From assembly GCF_001661265.1 (NCBI RefSeq), contig NW_017567023.1, positions 1 through 64,000 of the forward strand: 64,000 bases of DNA, read 5' to 3'. Numbering within the stretch: the stretch's first letter is position 1; every line of letters starts with the position of its first letter. Under the pieces are notes generated by a model. The model saw only the letters and a list, made by a program, of their open reading frames with translations. It was not told where the DNA came from and did not search any database. Shown here one piece after another: positions 39,235 through 50,701 of the stretch. The stretch is from Saitoella complicata NRRL Y-17804 (lineage: Eukaryota > Ascomycota > Saitoellomycetes > Saitoellales > Saitoellaceae). The translations under genes were made by a program, and so were the position numbers.

Positions 39235-42200
39235 ATGCAGTCCAATCAAGCGGGACAACAAGGCCGCCCACAGAGGCTGCATATTTCTCATAGGAGGAGT
39301 CCGAGTGAGTTGACGCCGTTTATGAGTAAGTTACTCCTCTTACCCAATTCGCTTGTGTTCGAAACGAGGGAAGGTTGGTCGGTGTCGATTGAGGTCGTCA
39401 TGCTCGTTGCCGACGAAGTCCGGGCCGGTTGGAGGGCACGTCATCATGTCATGTGGATTTGAAGCATGGTGCGGTGACGGGTAATACAACTCGTATAAGA
39501 CGGACCTCCTCCCAGCAGATTAAAACAATTGACACTCGGCCGGACTTCCACCTCGTTTACGCACTCATTGACACAAAGACCACGTATGGCTAACATCCAT
39601 GTCCTCACAGTGGAGCAATACGCCCTCCAACAACAAATCGAGCTCCTCCAAGCCCAACAACAACTCCTCCAACAACAACAGCAATACGCTGCACAGACCG
39701 GTATGATGCCCCCTCCGTCCTATATGCCGTCTCAGCAGATGCAGCACCAGCCTCAGGGCGCGTATACCGCCGAACCCGCCGCTGCATCCGGGTTTGCCTC
39801 TACAGGGATGGGGCAAATCGGGGCTGGGCCGGGTGCGCATCGGAGGAGTGGGAGTAACGCATTCGACGCGTTCCCGGGAGGATTCGCGGCACAGGGTGGA
39901 CGCGGCGCTGGGGGTATGGGTATGGGCATGGGTATGGGTGTGAGTTCGGGACAACGTCAACCGGGGCCGCCGGCGCAGGGACATTCGAGACGTCATTCTC
40001 TTGCGTTGCCGGAGGCGAAGCAGGCTGCGGAGCGTGCGCAGCGGGTTCGTCAGGAATCGGCTTCCGGGTCTACTACTTCTGCCTCTCCATTCTCTTTCCC
40101 GGCTCGTCCTGATTCTAGTGGAGGCGAGCAACAGCAGCAGCAACAGCAGCAGCAGCAGCAGGGAGGTTTCGGCAGTATGGGCGGTAACGGTGGAAGGAGT
40201 CGTGTTCCTGGTCATGGACGTAGTCAGAGTATGGCTGTCGGGGGTGGCCGCGGCAGCGCCGTCCCCGAACGCGGATTTTCGTTCCCGTCTGCGCCCGGTT
40301 CGAGTGGCGGTCAACCCGGTGGTGGCCACGCCCGTTCTTCAAGCCGTAACTTTGATGGTAATTGGCGTGCGAGTGCTGGGCAGCAGCCTACGGGTCCTGT
40401 TCAATCCGAGCAGCCACAACAGCAGCAACAGTTTTTCGTTCCGGGACACCGGTCGCGTGCGTCGATGTCTAGCTCTATGTCCTCCAATGCTGGATTCGGC
40501 GGATTCTCGTTCCCGCAACAGGCGCCTAGTGCGTTGAATTTGTCGGGGATGGGTGGGATGAATATCCCGCAGCCTCTCCTCTCGCCGCAGCTTATGCAGC
40601 AGCAGCAGTTGGTGCAGTTGCAGGGACAGGGTGGTGCTCAGCAGCAACGCAAGTCCTTGTTCTCTCCGTACTTGCCTCAGGCTACCCTCCCTGCTCTCCT
40701 TAGCGACGGTAGGCTCGTCAGCGGAGTCTTGCGCGTGAACAAGAAGAACCGTTCTGATGCGTATGTCTCAACCGAGTTGTTGGATGCCGATATCTTTATT
40801 TGTGGAAGTAAGGACCGTAATCGTGCGCTTGAGGGTGATTTCGTCGCGGTTGAGTTGTTGGATGTGGACGAGGTCTGGAACGCGAAGCGCGAGAAGGAGG
40901 AGAAGAAGCGCCGTAAGGAGGGTTTCCAGATGAGTGGTGGGTCTACCTCCCAGGCTGAGGGAACCGGTCTTAAACGTCAGGGTTCGATCAGGAATAGACC
41001 TGAAGTGAAGAAGAAGGATGATGTTGAGGTCGAGGGACAGGGGTTGTTGTTGGTTGATGAGGAGGAGGTGAGTGATGAGATGAAGCCGATGTATGCGGGC
41101 CATGTTGTTGCTGTGATTGAGAGGACGCCTGGACAGATGTTCTCTGGTACCCTTGGTTTGTTGAGGCCTTCTAGCGCCGCGACGAAGGAGAAGCAAGATC
41201 AGGAGAGGATGCAGCGTGGTGAGAGGCCTGAGGGTGGAAGGTCGAACGACCGTCCTAAGATTGTCTGGTTCAAGCCGACGGACAAGAGAGTCCCGCTTAT
41301 TGCTATTCCGACTGAGCAGGCACCTAAGGATTTCGTCGAGAACCACCAGAAGTATGCGAACAAGTTGTTTGTTGCTTGTATCAAGCGTTGGCCGATTACT
41401 AGTTTGCATCCGTTCGGTACCCTTGTTGAGGAGCTGGGTGATATGGGTAATGTTGAGGTTGAGACGGAGGCATTGTTGCGTGATAACAACTTCTTGAATG
41501 AAGCTTTCTCTGAGGCTTGCATTAAATCTATTCCGGAGCCGATCGATCTTAGCAACGAGGAGGAGTTGGAATTGCGCGGTAACTTCTCTGAGGAGAGAGT
41601 CTTCTCTTTGGATGTCGCCGATGCCAAGGTCAAGGGCCTGAACCGTGCTATGCACATCAAGGGTCTCGAGGAGGGCAAGGTTGAGATCGGTATCCACATT
41701 TCCGATGTCGGTTACTACGTCCGTCCTAACTCCGTCTTGGATCGCGAGGCGAAGAAGAGGGGTACTGCTGTGTTCTTGACGAACCGTGCCGTTCCCATGT
41801 TCCCTAACGAACTCGTCGACTTGTGTTCGCTCGCTCCCGGAGAGACGAAGCCTACGTTCTCTATTGTTTTCAAGATGGATGAGACTACCGGTGATGTAGA
41901 GGGTATCTGGATCGGCAGGAGTATCGTCTCCAGCGTCGCCCACATCAGTTACGAGGATGCTGATGCTGTTCTCGAGGGTGGAAAATTGTCTGGTGAGGTT
42001 ACCAGTGGTGATGAGGCGTTGAGGAAGGGTCTTGAGGATGATTTGAGCAGGTTGTGTCGTGTTACTACTGTCCTTCGCAGGAAGAGGCTTGGCTCTACCA
42101 AGTTGGAGCTTGACTCGTTGCGCTTGCTGGCTGAGCTCGACGACGAGGATTTGCCTCAGGGTACCAACCTTTTCGAGAGCACTGCTGCTGCCTGGCTCGT

Positions 42201-43419
42201 TGAGGAGTTGATGATGAAGGCAGAGATCGCAATTGCGGAGAAGATCAACGAGAAGTTTTCCGAGGGTGCTTTGTTGAGGCGTCACCCTCGTCCTCAGGAG
42301 AGACGCTTGCGCTTGTTCCTCGACAAGGCCAAGAGGTTGGGTTACGAAATCGACGGTACGGATGGTGCTTCTTTGCAGAGGTCGTTGTTGCAGATCGATG
42401 ACCTTGACATCCGCAAGGCGTTGGAGACTTTGCTTGTGAAGACTCTCCACCGTGCTAGGTACTTCGTTTCTGGTCGCGTTGACGCGGACTACAACCTTCA
42501 TTTCATCAATGGTTTGCCGCTTTACACGCACTTCACCGCTCCACTTCGCAGGTACGCGGATCTCGTTGTGCACCGTCAGTTGGAGGCTGCTGTTACTGGA
42601 GTTGATGTCTTGATGGAGGACTACGACGCCCTTGGCAAGACTGCTGAGATGTGCAACTCCAAGAAGGATGCTTCCAAGAACGCGCAGGAGCAGTCGATGT
42701 TGCTTCGTCTTTGTCACCAGATCAACAATGCTGCCCGCTCGAACCAGGGGCCCATCATCTACTCTTCCGTCGTTGTTTCCGTTTACGAATCTGCTTTCGA
42801 TATTCTTGTCCCCGAGCTTGGCATTGAGAAGCGTGTGCATTTGGATCAGTTGCCTCTTAAGACCGCCGACTTCACCGATGCTCGCGGGGTCGGTAACAGG
42901 AAGATGTTGGAGTTGTTCTGGTTGAAGGGCGTTGACACTGCTACGTACGTCCCCAGGACATCGGAGACGCAGAGCAGCTCTGTGTATGACCGCACCAGCA
43001 GCATGGCTGAGGATGAATTGTCGAGAAAGTTTATGGATATCAGCACCCAGGATCCCAACGATGAGGGTGCCCTGTTCGATGATGACGACGAGATTGTTTC
43101 TTCCCCTATTGACGTCAATGCCAAGTTCGGCTTCGGTTCTCACCCATCTAAGAGCGAGCCTATCTCGCCTGTCAAGGGATCTGTTGCGGGCACTCCTTTC
43201 CGCACGCAGTCCACCTCCAGCATGCCCTCTGGCAGCCTCAACAACCGCTCTGGATCTAACGGAAGCGGTGATGCATTGTCCTTCGAGGGATTGAGTTCGC
43301 GTGGTGGTGACCACATCCAGGCCGTCAAGGAATTGACCAGGTTGCCCGTCATGGTCTTCGCCGACCTCTCGAAGGCTCCCCCGGTTGTCACTGTCAGACC
43401 GCTCAATCCTTTCATGTAA
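39235..43419 (+). CDS. SSD1: Ssd1, RNA-binding translational repressor (RNase II-like)
   Basis: Exon 1 (39235-39325) and exon 2 (39611-43419) flank a 285-nt intron and give 1299 residues. Exon 1 encodes the conserved RLHISHRRSPSELTPFM, which splices onto MEQYALQQQIELLQAQQQ. A long Gln/Gly/Ser-rich N-tail (to about 390) holds HxRxxS sites and FSFP motifs. Cold-shock-like and RNB domains follow. At the RNB active site FSLDVADAKVKGLNRAMHI replaces the Asp cluster of active RNase II, so it is expected to be non-catalytic, as known for yeast Ssd1. Ssd1 binds mRNAs for cell-wall proteins and is regulated by Cbk1-Mob2. Codon use is strongly biased, suggesting high expression. Confidence 0.95.
39326..39610 (+). 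other. Long intron 1 of SSD1
   Basis: 285 nt, the longest intron in the window, with GTAAGT donor, GGCTAACATCC branch site and CTCACAG acceptor. It splits a Met codon (A/TG). An in-frame ATG at 39586 lies inside it and could mislead gene finders. Confidence 0.85.
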
Positions 43420-43723
43420 TCTCTGGTGCGCTTTTTGGGTCGATCATCTTCATATTGTTTAATCGCTCGATCATTTATCTGGAGTTATTGGTGGGATATA
43501 TTTCTTATGTAGTGTGCTACGATAGTGAAGTGAGGGTCCTGAGGGTCAGTTGTTTTGTTCTGGGTTGCTTCTTGTTTTGGAGAAATCAAAAGTCATATTC
43601 ATTGAGCTCCTGACTGCTGTGCCATGTCACGAAAGTCCCATTTTTCCCAGGACCTACAGTGTAGCTCGTACAGCTTAACCCCTGCGCCTTCGTCTGACGT
43701 ACGAAACCTACAAAAACCCGGGC
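43420..43723. other. SSD1 3' region and next promoter
   Basis: 304 bases without a gene. T-rich stretches after the SSD1 stop suit a 3' untranslated region. Confidence 0.4.
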
Positions 43724-44347
43724 ATGAAAAGCACGGATGCTGTGAAAGTATACGAACAGTTACTTGATCTACCTAAGGGTGAGGCATTGCAGCACGGGCA
43801 TTGTAACGCCTCCCTGAGCCTGCCGTTGTTGGACCTCATTCTTTCGCACATCGAGGATCATGAAGCAAGGAATATCGTCTCGATAGGATCCGGTACAGGA
43901 TTACTTGAGCGGTTACTAGAGGCTCATAGTCAGCGAAAAGAGAAGGTCGAGGTTTATGGTATTGAGGTGTCCAAGGATGTGAACCTATACCTCGATCAAG
44001 AGAGGATGCTCTACACAAACACCGACCTCGCCGTCTCTCACGTAGGGAGAGACATCGTATGTCCCATACATCAAATCGGAGGACGTACATGGCTATGGAT
44101 ATATCCCCGTCGTGTACAGCTCTTGGAAGCGTACCTCAAGATCTACAGTGCGGATGATCCCGAATGGGGCGAGGAAGGATCACCGAGGACGATTGTGATT
44201 GTTGGGCCGAGAAGTGAGTTTGGGGTGTTTGAGGCGAGTGAGCTGCTACAGCACTGGGCAAGAGGAGGGGAAAGGAAGGTTTTGGGAGGCGTTGAGGCTG
44301 GGTTAAGGGAGTGGGAGGTTGTTGGGGTTTGGAAACGGGTGCCCTGA
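43724..44347 (+). CDS. Putative SAM-dependent methyltransferase-like protein
   Basis: 207 residues, single exon. NIVSIGSGTGLLERLLE (about 50-66) is a Rossmann motif I for S-adenosylmethionine, followed by VEVYGIEVSK (acidic residue ending strand 2). RTWLWIYPRRVQLLEAYL and TIVIVGPRSEFG occupy the later strands. It is short for a full methyltransferase and I do not recognise the family. Catalytic activity and substrate are not predictable. Confidence 0.65.
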   Translation: MKSTDAVKVYEQLLDLPKGEALQHGHCNASLSLPLLDLILSHIEDHEARNIVSIGSGTGLLERLLEAHSQRKEKVEVYGIEVSKDVNLYLDQERMLYTNTDLAVSHVGRDIVCPIHQIGGRTWLWIYPRRVQLLEAYLKIYSADDPEWGEEGSPRTIVIVGPRSEFGVFEASELLQHWARGGERKVLGGVEAGLREWEVVGVWKRVP

Positions 44348-47300
44348 AGTGAGCCCATAGTAGCGAGATTCGCCTGGCCGAGCGCTATCGAATACTCGTG
44401 CAAAATACCGCTCCAACATCACAGCTATTCCCCACCAAGGATCCTTACGCTTCTCAACAAACGTGAAATATGTTGGGATGTTTGGTATTGGGTACCTTGT
44501 GACCTTAGAGCGGTTTCTTCACCTTCTGTGCGCGTGCGTATATCGACGGAATGGTCGTTGGCCCGCTGTTCTTCAATCGCACGGCGAAGAGGCCGGCCCT
44601 TATATATCCCTCTTTGACCCCGAGTCAAACCCTTACCTGCGTGCACGCACCCTCGTTTCTAGCTGACACCATTTTCCCATTCGCACACGTATATACCAGA
44701 CATCACAGTCAACTCTGACCTCACGTCTGTGTCCACGACTCGAACTCGCAATCGGGCTCGAGGGCACTCCGGGTAGAACAGTTTCTCTGGCCATGGGTAA
44801 TTCGCACAGACCACCAAAAGGCCCATCGGTCGTGATCGTGCACGTAGACGGTGTGTAAAAAAGTGCACGCCATGGCCCATTGCTTCCACGGCGTCGAGAG
44901 GCGATATACGTTAACGTTAACGACGAAATCCATGGCCATGTGTCTAGCGCAAACACGGTACCGGTTCTGAGCCAGGGCTAGGATTCTTGCGAACGCCAGC
45001 AAACGCCAGCGTAATGTCCCGAGAGGATTTCGACATGTTCTTCTCGTCCGGACGCTCCGGGTAATTGTTTGCCCAGGATTGTAGGCAGTGCGCCCGAGGA
45101 GGCGTTCGTCCGGACGTCTCGAGCTAGGCGACGATAACGCGTCACGAAACGCGACACTGCAAACGCGTTTCTCACCCAGAAAAGAAAATGACATGGATGT
45201 GCAAACGCAATCGTACTCGGGTCCATCCCATCCAATCACCACCGCCGTATGAGCGATAATCTCCACCGTGAGATTGATTGACCAATCGTCAATCTCGCTA
45301 TGATCGCAAATTGGATCCGCTCATAATCCGCACTCCTTTGTCTACGGCTTGCCGCGCCCGCCGCACATCCTCGCACGTCTTCTTCTTCCGTTTTCTAGCG
45401 CCTGCCCGAACGAGCTGTTAGCGACCCAGAAAGCCTCCACCCAGGTTTTGGACTGCGCGAGCTGTGAGTACGGTGTCACCACCAGCAAGCTGCTGCACTT
45501 CTGACAAACGCCAGGCTTGCGCTAGAAGCTCGATGTTTGCTGTGCTGTGATGTTGGGTGTGATATGTACTGTGATTTGTCTGAACGACGCGAACGGCGCA
45601 GCTGCACGCAACCAATGAGACCTTAGGCCAGGAGAGTGAGCGCGGTTGGCGGCGGAAGTGAGAGACCGCTTGCGAGGGTGACGGAAAGCCGTGGAGGATG
45701 AGACAAAATCAGAAATGAGGAAGGGGAGTTCTACCCGCGGGAATGGGCGGCGTTCTGGTGCTGTCGCTTGAGGCAGCTGCTGTGCGGATGGCAACTGCAA
45801 TTTGAGTTTGAGAGGAAGATCGCGCAAGTTCGCAGGAGGAAAAGAAAAGATCATCGGTACCGAGACCGAAGAAGATGCCCAAAAACAGCTGATCATCCCC
45901 ATCCTACGGTCCTTCGTCGATCGGGCTGTCGCAGATCACACAGACCCCAAAACCCGTCAAATTGCACAATTGGGGTTTTCCCGTGTTGGTTCGTGGAAGG
46001 CAGACTTCCGTTGGCGCTGGGTCAATGTCGCCACCGTCCGCGGCTGTGGGTGGAGTTTGCACAAGTGAGCTCGAGATGAACGAAGCCGGGCGCCGAAATT
46101 TTTGACGGTGCTAGACGACGCTGGTGGCTGCACCGAACCTGATTCACGTAAAGTTAGGTAGAGCGGGAGTGTCTCGCTGGTGACATATTAGAAATCTGAT
46201 CTTGATCCGATTGATCCGGGTTTGCGTAGTTGCAGTTCGAGGTTGGGGGAGCGCGGTTGCGCTCCTTGATTGCACTCAATTGATAGATACAGTATACGGT
46301 AGACGACACATCAAGCATCAGGAGATGCTCATCGGAGATTGCGACCCGAATTGGCAAGAGGTGGACCGTTACTTCCATATGGACATGCTTGTATATGATC
46401 GCCTCCATTTGCATTTCGGGGGATCAATTCGTCCGGCTCTACTGTATTTGGGGGAGCAGCCGTGACGACAGAGGTCTTCCCTCAGCCGTCTCCACAGCCG
46501 AGGCTGCGTGCGCCTGTCGACATGTGTCCATAAAGCACCCCTCCTCAACAATCCTTCCCAACGTGTTCCCAAGTTCGCCTTACCTAATGACCAAACAGCA
46601 GCACGTAAGCTCTCCCCTCGAATCACCCGACGACCTGGGTTCAGCCATGAGCCGTTTTTGCTTCCTTTCACATGTGTATATGTAACATAGGGTCCTTCTT
46701 CCCGAAAAGAACGGGCAACGTTATCGGATCAAGACTTTGCAGATGAGGTTTGACGGGAACCTTAATCCATCCCGTCTCGTCGACGATGATGTTTGATCGC
46801 GAATCCTTTGCAAGGGTCCGTATCCGCAACACGGGCCGATCTGGTCAAGCTTTCAACAATGGAGCAATTGAGTTCGTAGAAGGGATGGATTGCTACATTG
46901 AGTTATATTAGGACGGGACGAGCTGCTGGCTAGATCACGAAGTACAGAATTGGATATGCCGAGCCCTGGAGAGCTTCTGCGCATGCCGTTAGAGGAGCGG
47001 GATGTTTAAATTGCGTTTTGCGCAACAAGGGTGTCCCATGTCGCGGCAAAGTGGCGAGATCGATACAGATCAACGAGTACCCATCTTAAGACGTAGAGAA
47101 TTTGAAGAGATGAGCTCGGAGAAGGAGCAGGAGTATCATCCCTCTCGAGAGTAATCACATCTCTATCCGTGACTTCTGTCGGGCAATTGTGATTTCTCCA
47201 AGGTTTTCCGTGGGCTTGCTTCCTGGCGTTACTAAGTTTAGCCAGCATTCTTGGGTAAGACAAGGCTCGTAGGAGAACGCCCACATGGACGCCTTCAACC

Positions 47301-47841
47301 TCATTTCAACAAAATTTTGGTATTATGGGGGAGAAAGGGAAAGGGAATTTCGTCACGGGAAAGTTAGGCTTCGCGATCGGTCGTAGCTCCGGTAAACGCG
47401 GTGTTGCTCTTTATGCCCCGCGAAGGGCACGCCCGGACGAGATGAGGGTCTTTTGAATGACAGCTGCTGCTCTCGTTTCGATTGAGTCCCCCAAAACACG
47501 GCTCAAGGACGTGGATTGAAACAGCGATTGCAGAAGTGGTGCATCATTGTGCTTGGACCTCGCGGGTAACTGTCAACTGGATTGTTTCGGATTATATAGC
47601 GAAACCGTCCCTCCACCATCCAAACAGCAGCCCCCACCGTACTCAGCCGCTTTCCCTGACGATACTACACCTACGATACCCGACCTTAAACCTCTTGATC
47701 CCTCGTCAATTCGAACTCGTACGGTCGCTTTAAGGGAGGAGATCAATCACTACGTCTCAACGATCGTTTACAGCCAGCTCAAGCTCAACCGCAATTGATT
47801 CGACAATTCCCGGTTAAATTATCTCGCTTGATCCGCTCAGT
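44348..47841. other. 3.5-kb region without a recognisable gene
   Basis: The longest gene-poor stretch after the subtelomere. Several frames of 80-180 codons overlap on both strands. The more gene-like ones are 45802-46068 (plus), a possible two-exon minus gene at 45418-45902, and 47547-47798 (plus, ending SIRTRTVALREEINHYVSTIVYSQLKLN). None shows a known domain. The final part is the promoter of the Myb gene. No repeats or TIRs were found by eye. Confidence 0.5.
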
Positions 47842-50112
47842 ATGTCGGGGAACCGACACTCTCCTCCGAACGGGAGCTCTCTCAACTTCGGCCTAGGGAT
47901 ATCGTTCCAGCAGCAATCGCCTGTTCAATTGCAGATCAACTCCGGTGGAGGCATGGGAATGGGGATGGGGATGGCCGGCGATTGCATCTTTACCAGTCCG
48001 CCGCAGATGGCGTCGTTGAGTGGGTATGCGAATACACCTTTCCTTCCACAAATGCAACAGCCGAGCATGACCTCGAACGTTCAATCGACCTCGTATGACA
48101 ACTTGGTGTACCACACGCCCTCGTGGCAAACGCAACACGAGTACGTCGTTATCTCAGAACCGGCGAGACAGGAGTATGTACATGTGAAGAGGGAGGACGT
48201 GAGACAGCAGTACTATCCTCCTCAACATTCCTCGATCATGGATCACCCTCAGGAACACCACACCCCGGCGCAACGTCATGATCAGTTCTACTCATCAGAA
48301 CCATCGCCGACCATCGGCTACGCCAACTCGCCAGCATTGTCGTCGGTCAATGGACAAGTACCCCGTGGGACGAATGGTCAATGGAGTGTGACGTCGACAC
48401 CCCAGCTCCCACCGCGACAACTCCCTCCGCCGGCGCAGCTGATGATGTACAGCAGTCCGATAATCCCAGGTGAACCAGCCTTCCAATCGGATCTGGTTCC
48501 ATGCAGGTCGGTAGCGACATCGGCTCAGCAGCAACCACAACGTCAACTTCCATTCCCCGAACCTTCCGCGTCGTTCAACTACGGTAACGTAGCTGACGAT
48601 CCCGCCTCAGTGCCGTCCCAGTCGTACCCACAACTGACCTCCACCCTTCAGCCGCCAGCGTGGCAGTTTCAGCAGCAGGAATACCCAGGACCAGGACCGG
48701 TTTCATCCAGCCCTGCAGCCGCCCAATGCCTCGCGATCACTATCCCTTCGTACCAACGACGAATCCAGGAAGAACCATGCTCAGCAGGACTCCCCCACGG
48801 TCACAAACGTCAATTCTCCTCAGCAGAGATTCTCACGCCAACCTCCCAACCTCTCCCATCAATCCCACAATTTCCCGGTCCTGGTCCTGGACCATCTGCG
48901 CCTGCGGGTACGATGGCCGCGCCTCCGACCGTTCCGTCAAATTCTCCCGGCCCGTCGGGTCCGATCCGTGGGAGTAAAAAGCGTCATAGGCCGACGGGTT
49001 TGAGTATTAGCAGTACGACCTCTATCGCAAGACCGCCGTTGTATGATAGTCCGCCGAATACGCCGACGTATGGTCAGAGTAGGGGGGTGAGTGAGTCGTT
49101 GCCGGCGAGTCCGCTCGCGCCCTATCAGCCGACGATTTTGACGCCATATCCGCCGCGGAGGCCGCCGAGGATGGGGTTGATGGTGCCTGAGCCGCAAGCC
49201 GGAGAAGGTGGAGCGGATCAGAGCTTCCCGACACCGTGGAGTCCGGGGAGTATGCAAAAGAACATGTCGGAGGTCATCGGTGCCAGTCCCAGGAGTGCTA
49301 CCGGCACGAGAATCAATGGTCCACCGACCCCCACCACCGAATCCGCCGAAAGCAGCGCGAAGAACAGTGTTGCATCCTCGCCTAACCTTTCCGGTTCCTC
49401 CAGACGCCCGAATTATACGAAATGGACACCGGCTGAGGACAACCTCCTCCGCGCCTCCATTGCGATTCATGGGACGAGCAAGTGGAGTGCAGTCGCGGCT
49501 ATGGTACCTGGTCGTACACCCATGCAGTGCAGCACGCGCTGGAGCGGGGCGCTGAACACCACGATTCACAAGGGACGGTGGGAGAAGGACGAAGACGAGA
49601 TTCTGGTGAAGGCGGTGGATGAGTGGAAGAGGTATCGTATGAACCACAGTCAGTCCGCGTCGTTTGGAGCCGGTTCAAGTTCTCCGCGTAAAGCCTCGAC
49701 TAAAGGCAAGGATGCGGATGACGAGGAGGATGATGAGGAGAAGGAGGCGAATGATCCCATGAAAGCAATTCCATGGAGTGACATCGCTCTCCTCCTTCCC
49801 CGCAAACGCACCGGAATCCAATGTCAAGCACGTTGGTCGGAAGCTCTCGATCCCACTGTTCGCAAAGGAAAGTGGAGTTCGGAGGAGGACGCTGCCCTCC
49901 TGAATGGGATCGAGAGATACGGTCCAACCTGGATCAAAGTCCAAGCTCTCGTTCCGAATCGCACGCAGAGACAGTGTAGGACACGCTGGGTCCAAATCCA
50001 GAATCGTGCGAAGAACAGGCGCGAGAAGGAAACGCCACATGAAGAGGAAGAACTTGAACAGTTTTTGCGGGAGAAGGACTTGAATGACAGTCACCATATA
50101 CCACGGCCGTGA
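47842..50112 (+). CDS. Three-repeat Myb DNA-binding protein
   Basis: 756 residues, single exon. Residues 1-520 are Pro/Gln/Ser-rich and disordered. Three Myb/SANT repeats follow: R1 (about 526-573, KWTPAEDNLLRASI...CSTRWSGAL), R2 (about 577-665, GRWEKDEDEILVKAV...CQARWSEAL) and R3 (about 675-722, GKWSSEEDAALLNGI...CRTRWVQI). R2 is split after its first helix by an acidic Ser/Lys insert of about 45 residues (KGKDADDEEDDEEKEAND). The arrangement resembles animal c-Myb or fungal three-repeat factors. It is probably a nuclear transcription factor; targets are unknown. Confidence 0.9.
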   Translation: MSGNRHSPPNGSSLNFGLGISFQQQSPVQLQINSGGGMGMGMGMAGDCIFTSPPQMASLSGYANTPFLPQMQQPSMTSNVQSTSYDNLVYHTPSWQTQHEYVVISEPARQEYVHVKREDVRQQYYPPQHSSIMDHPQEHHTPAQRHDQFYSSEPSPTIGYANSPALSSVNGQVPRGTNGQWSVTSTPQLPPRQLPPPAQLMMYSSPIIPGEPAFQSDLVPCRSVATSAQQQPQRQLPFPEPSASFNYGNVADDPASVPSQSYPQLTSTLQPPAWQFQQQEYPGPGPVSSSPAAAQCLAITIPSYQRRIQEEPCSAGLPHGHKRQFSSAEILTPTSQPLPSIPQFPGPGPGPSAPAGTMAAPPTVPSNSPGPSGPIRGSKKRHRPTGLSISSTTSIARPPLYDSPPNTPTYGQSRGVSESLPASPLAPYQPTILTPYPPRRPPRMGLMVPEPQAGEGGADQSFPTPWSPGSMQKNMSEVIGASPRSATGTRINGPPTPTTESAESSAKNSVASSPNLSGSSRRPNYTKWTPAEDNLLRASIAIHGTSKWSAVAAMVPGRTPMQCSTRWSGALNTTIHKGRWEKDEDEILVKAVDEWKRYRMNHSQSASFGAGSSSPRKASTKGKDADDEEDDEEKEANDPMKAIPWSDIALLLPRKRTGIQCQARWSEALDPTVRKGKWSSEEDAALLNGIERYGPTWIKVQALVPNRTQRQCRTRWVQIQNRAKNRREKETPHEEEELEQFLREKDLNDSHHIPRP

Positions 50113-50701
50113 CGGGCCACGATTGATTGAGCAGGATTTTCGGGACGTTTTCTTGGGTGGCAGATTCAAAAGATTGAGCGTATAGGGCGTTTTTCACTTA
50201 GATTTATTCGGTACCATTATACCTGGGACACGTTAAGGCTTTGACGAATATGACAAATGACTTTCTGAGCTTGTTACACTGTAAAGTTTGTGAAGGCTAG
50301 CAAACTTGAGTACAGTGTACTTCGGTTTGGAGTGCTCGCGCTATCACTCGTGTCCGAATGTGATGGCATGAATGACCCACCATGGAGGCCGTGTGAATAG
50401 ATATGTGACGACGAGCACCACCGAAAGTCAAAAAAAAACTGCATTACATTCCCGTATATATACAACAAGTAACCTGGAACTAACAAAACGGACCCCGCAA
50501 ACATAACCGACAAACCCTTGACCAAAAGAAAAAAGAAATGAAAAAGAAACTAACTGTAGCAAACACCAATCACAAAATCGCAATGCCAATAACATATGAA
50601 ACGCCCCAAATGTCCCTTTCCCTTGTCCTACCATTCCAACCTGTCTCGTATTTACACCTTTTTCAGCTCATGCTCTAAACACAGCGAGTCTGTGCGCATG
50701 C
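50113..50701. other. Convergent intergenic region
   Basis: 589 bases, AT-rich with A8 and TATATATAC stretches (about 50433 and 50456). Short frames only. Confidence 0.45.

Noticed and set aside
40768-43314. 848-codon minus-strand frame as a gene
   Set aside because: It is the exact antisense of SSD1 and is explained by biased codon use in SSD1, whose family identity is clear.
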